From the NCBI RefSeq assembly GCF_030286555.1, contig NZ_JASVWF010000010.1, positions 124,001-188,000 on the forward strand: 64,000 bases of DNA, written 5' to 3'. The notes under the pieces are model-generated. The model saw only the letters and a program-made list of their open reading frames with translations, was not told the DNA's origin and searched no databases. Numbering within the stretch: the stretch's first letter is position 1; each line of letters opens with the position of its first letter. The translations under genes were made by a program, and so were the position numbers. Shown here piece by piece: positions 63,149-64,000 of the stretch. This DNA comes from Actinomycetospora termitidis. GTDB taxonomy: Bacteria > Actinomycetota > Actinomycetes > Mycobacteriales > Pseudonocardiaceae.

Positions 63149-64000
63149 GCGCGCAGCTCCTCACCGTGCTCGTCCAGGTCGGGCGGGGGCAGTTCGTAGA
63201 CCGCCGGGGTCGCGGAGAACCGGATCGGGTGCCTCGTCGTCGGGACCGCGCGGTCGCCCTCGCCGACCTCGACGACCGGGTCGAGCCCGAACCGCTCCGC
63301 CATCGCGAACCCGCCGTCGATCGACTGGATCGGTCCGCACGGCACGCCCGCGTCGACGAGCAGCTCGAACCACTCGACGGCGGACTTCTCCTTCAGCTTC
63401 CCGACGAGGATCGGGCGCAGCTCCTCGCGGTTCTCCGTCCGGGAGGCGTTCCGGGCGTAGCGCTCGTCGGCGGCCACCTCCGGGATGCCGAGCACGTCGC
63501 AGAGCTTGCGGAACTGGCCGTCGTTCGCGGCGGCGATGATCAGGTCGTCGTCGGCGGTCGCCAGCGGCTCGTACGGGAAGACGCTCGGGTGCGCGTTGCC
63601 CATCCGGTGCGGCACGACGCCACCGGCGACCCAGGCGCTGGAGTGGTTCACCAGCCCCGTCAGCGCCGAGGACAGCAGGTTGAGCTCGACGTGCTGGCCC
63701 TCGCCGGTGGCGTCGCGGTGGCGCAGCGCGGCGAGGATGCCGATGACGGCGTGGTTGCCGGCCATCACGTCGAACACCGAGATGCCGGCCCGGAAGGGCT
63801 CGCCGTCAGGATCGCCGGTCAGGTCCATCAGCCCGGAGATCGCCTGGACCATCAGGTCGTAGCCGGGGACGTGCGCACCCTTGCCGGAGCCGAAGCCCGA
63901 GATGCTCGCGTAGACGACGCCGGCGTTGGCCTCCTTCACGGTGTCGAAGTCCAGGCCGTACTTGCGCATCCCGCCCGGGCGCAGGTTCTCGATGACCACG
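63133..64000 (-). CDS. CaiB/BaiF-type CoA-transferase (5' end beyond window)
   Basis: 289 residues of a class III CoA-transferase are present; the N-terminal part lies past the right edge. VIENLRPGGMRKYGLDF is the usual stretch about 100 residues into the family, and the catalytic Asp is in GYDLMVQAISGLMDLTG. NLLSSALTGLVNHSSAW and NDGQFRKLCDVLGIPE follow. It moves CoA between carboxylic acids, here presumably activating the substrate of the citryl-CoA-lyase-like enzyme encoded next. First visible gene of the coupled operon. Confidence 0.92.
   Translation of the reverse strand, partial: VVIENLRPGGMRKYGLDFDTVKEANAGVVYASISGFGSGKGAHVPGYDLMVQAISGLMDLTGDPDGEPFRAGISVFDVMAGNHAVIGILAALRHRDATGEGQHVELNLLSSALTGLVNHSSAWVAGGVVPHRMGNAHPSVFPYEPLATADDDLIIAAANDGQFRKLCDVLGIPEVAADERYARNASRTENREELRPILVGKLKEKSAVEWFELLVDAGVPCGPIQSIDGGFAMAERFGLDPVVEVGEGDRAVPTTRHPIRFSATPAVYELPPPDLDEHGEELRAWLTT

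Overview
This window is very GC-rich DNA (coding regions strongly biased to G/C in third codon positions) from an actinobacterium. The MprA/MprB/PepD/MoaB2 gene set, furA-katG, an NDMA-type alcohol dehydrogenase, a TIGR00027-type methyltransferase and the SpoIIE/anti-sigma pair point to the Pseudonocardia/Actinomycetospora/Mycobacterium side of the phylum. That placement is inference; no rRNA is present. Genes are densely packed, many overlap by ATGA or GTGA, and no stretch over about 220 bp lacks a gene.

Layout. 0-11 kb: housekeeping and envelope stress. A MoaB-like protein, a nucleotide-sugar epimerase, a polytopic membrane protein, a GT2 / DUF2064 / methyltransferase operon, and a dispersed set equivalent to mycobacterial mprAB-pepD. 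11-17.7 kb: a WYL regulator divergent from an AlkA-like DNA glycosylase, small methyltransferases and NTF2 proteins, a GAF-SpoIIE phosphatase followed by an RsbW-like kinase, and tRNA-Arg(CCT). 17.7-24.8 kb: an aromatic meta-cleavage island with two extradiol dioxygenases, FAH hydrolase, SDR (frameshifted), Zn-ADH, a class II aldolase-like protein that has lost its metal ligands, and a GntR/FCD regulator. A 12-bp motif recurs at four promoters or gene starts in this island. 24.8-38.8 kb: assorted metabolism: polysaccharide deacetylase, PHB-esterase with TetR, alpha/beta hydrolase divergent from TetR, an orphan FtsK-like domain, DUF808, a Nramp-like transporter without the metal motif, acyl-CoA ligase, P450, AKR, a short flavin monooxygenase, TrmO and MOSC.

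38.9-44.8 kb: furA-katG, NDMA-dependent ADH, and a MoxR AAA ATPase with a vWA partner. 44.8-49.4 kb: a compact four-gene biosynthetic operon (NodU/CmcH carbamoyltransferase, luciferase-like monooxygenase, amino-acid adenylation enzyme, free carrier protein), with a two-domain glycosyltransferase and a double-GNAT protein upstream. I regard this operon as the best candidate for an undescribed system. 52.8-60.3 kb: an orphan molybdenum hydroxylase large subunit, phosphodiesterase, carboxylesterase, two paralogous membrane/cytosolic proteins with Asp/Arg/His-rich tails, and a hydrolase. 60.4-64 kb: a translationally coupled catabolic operon (CaiB CoA-transferase, citryl-CoA-lyase-like, intradiol dioxygenase, MetE-like protein) that runs off the right edge.

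Two families of long, near-perfect palindromes lie at gene 3' ends and probably act as bidirectional terminators. One family has conserved loops, the other conserved stems. I saw no insertion sequence, CRISPR array or riboswitch.
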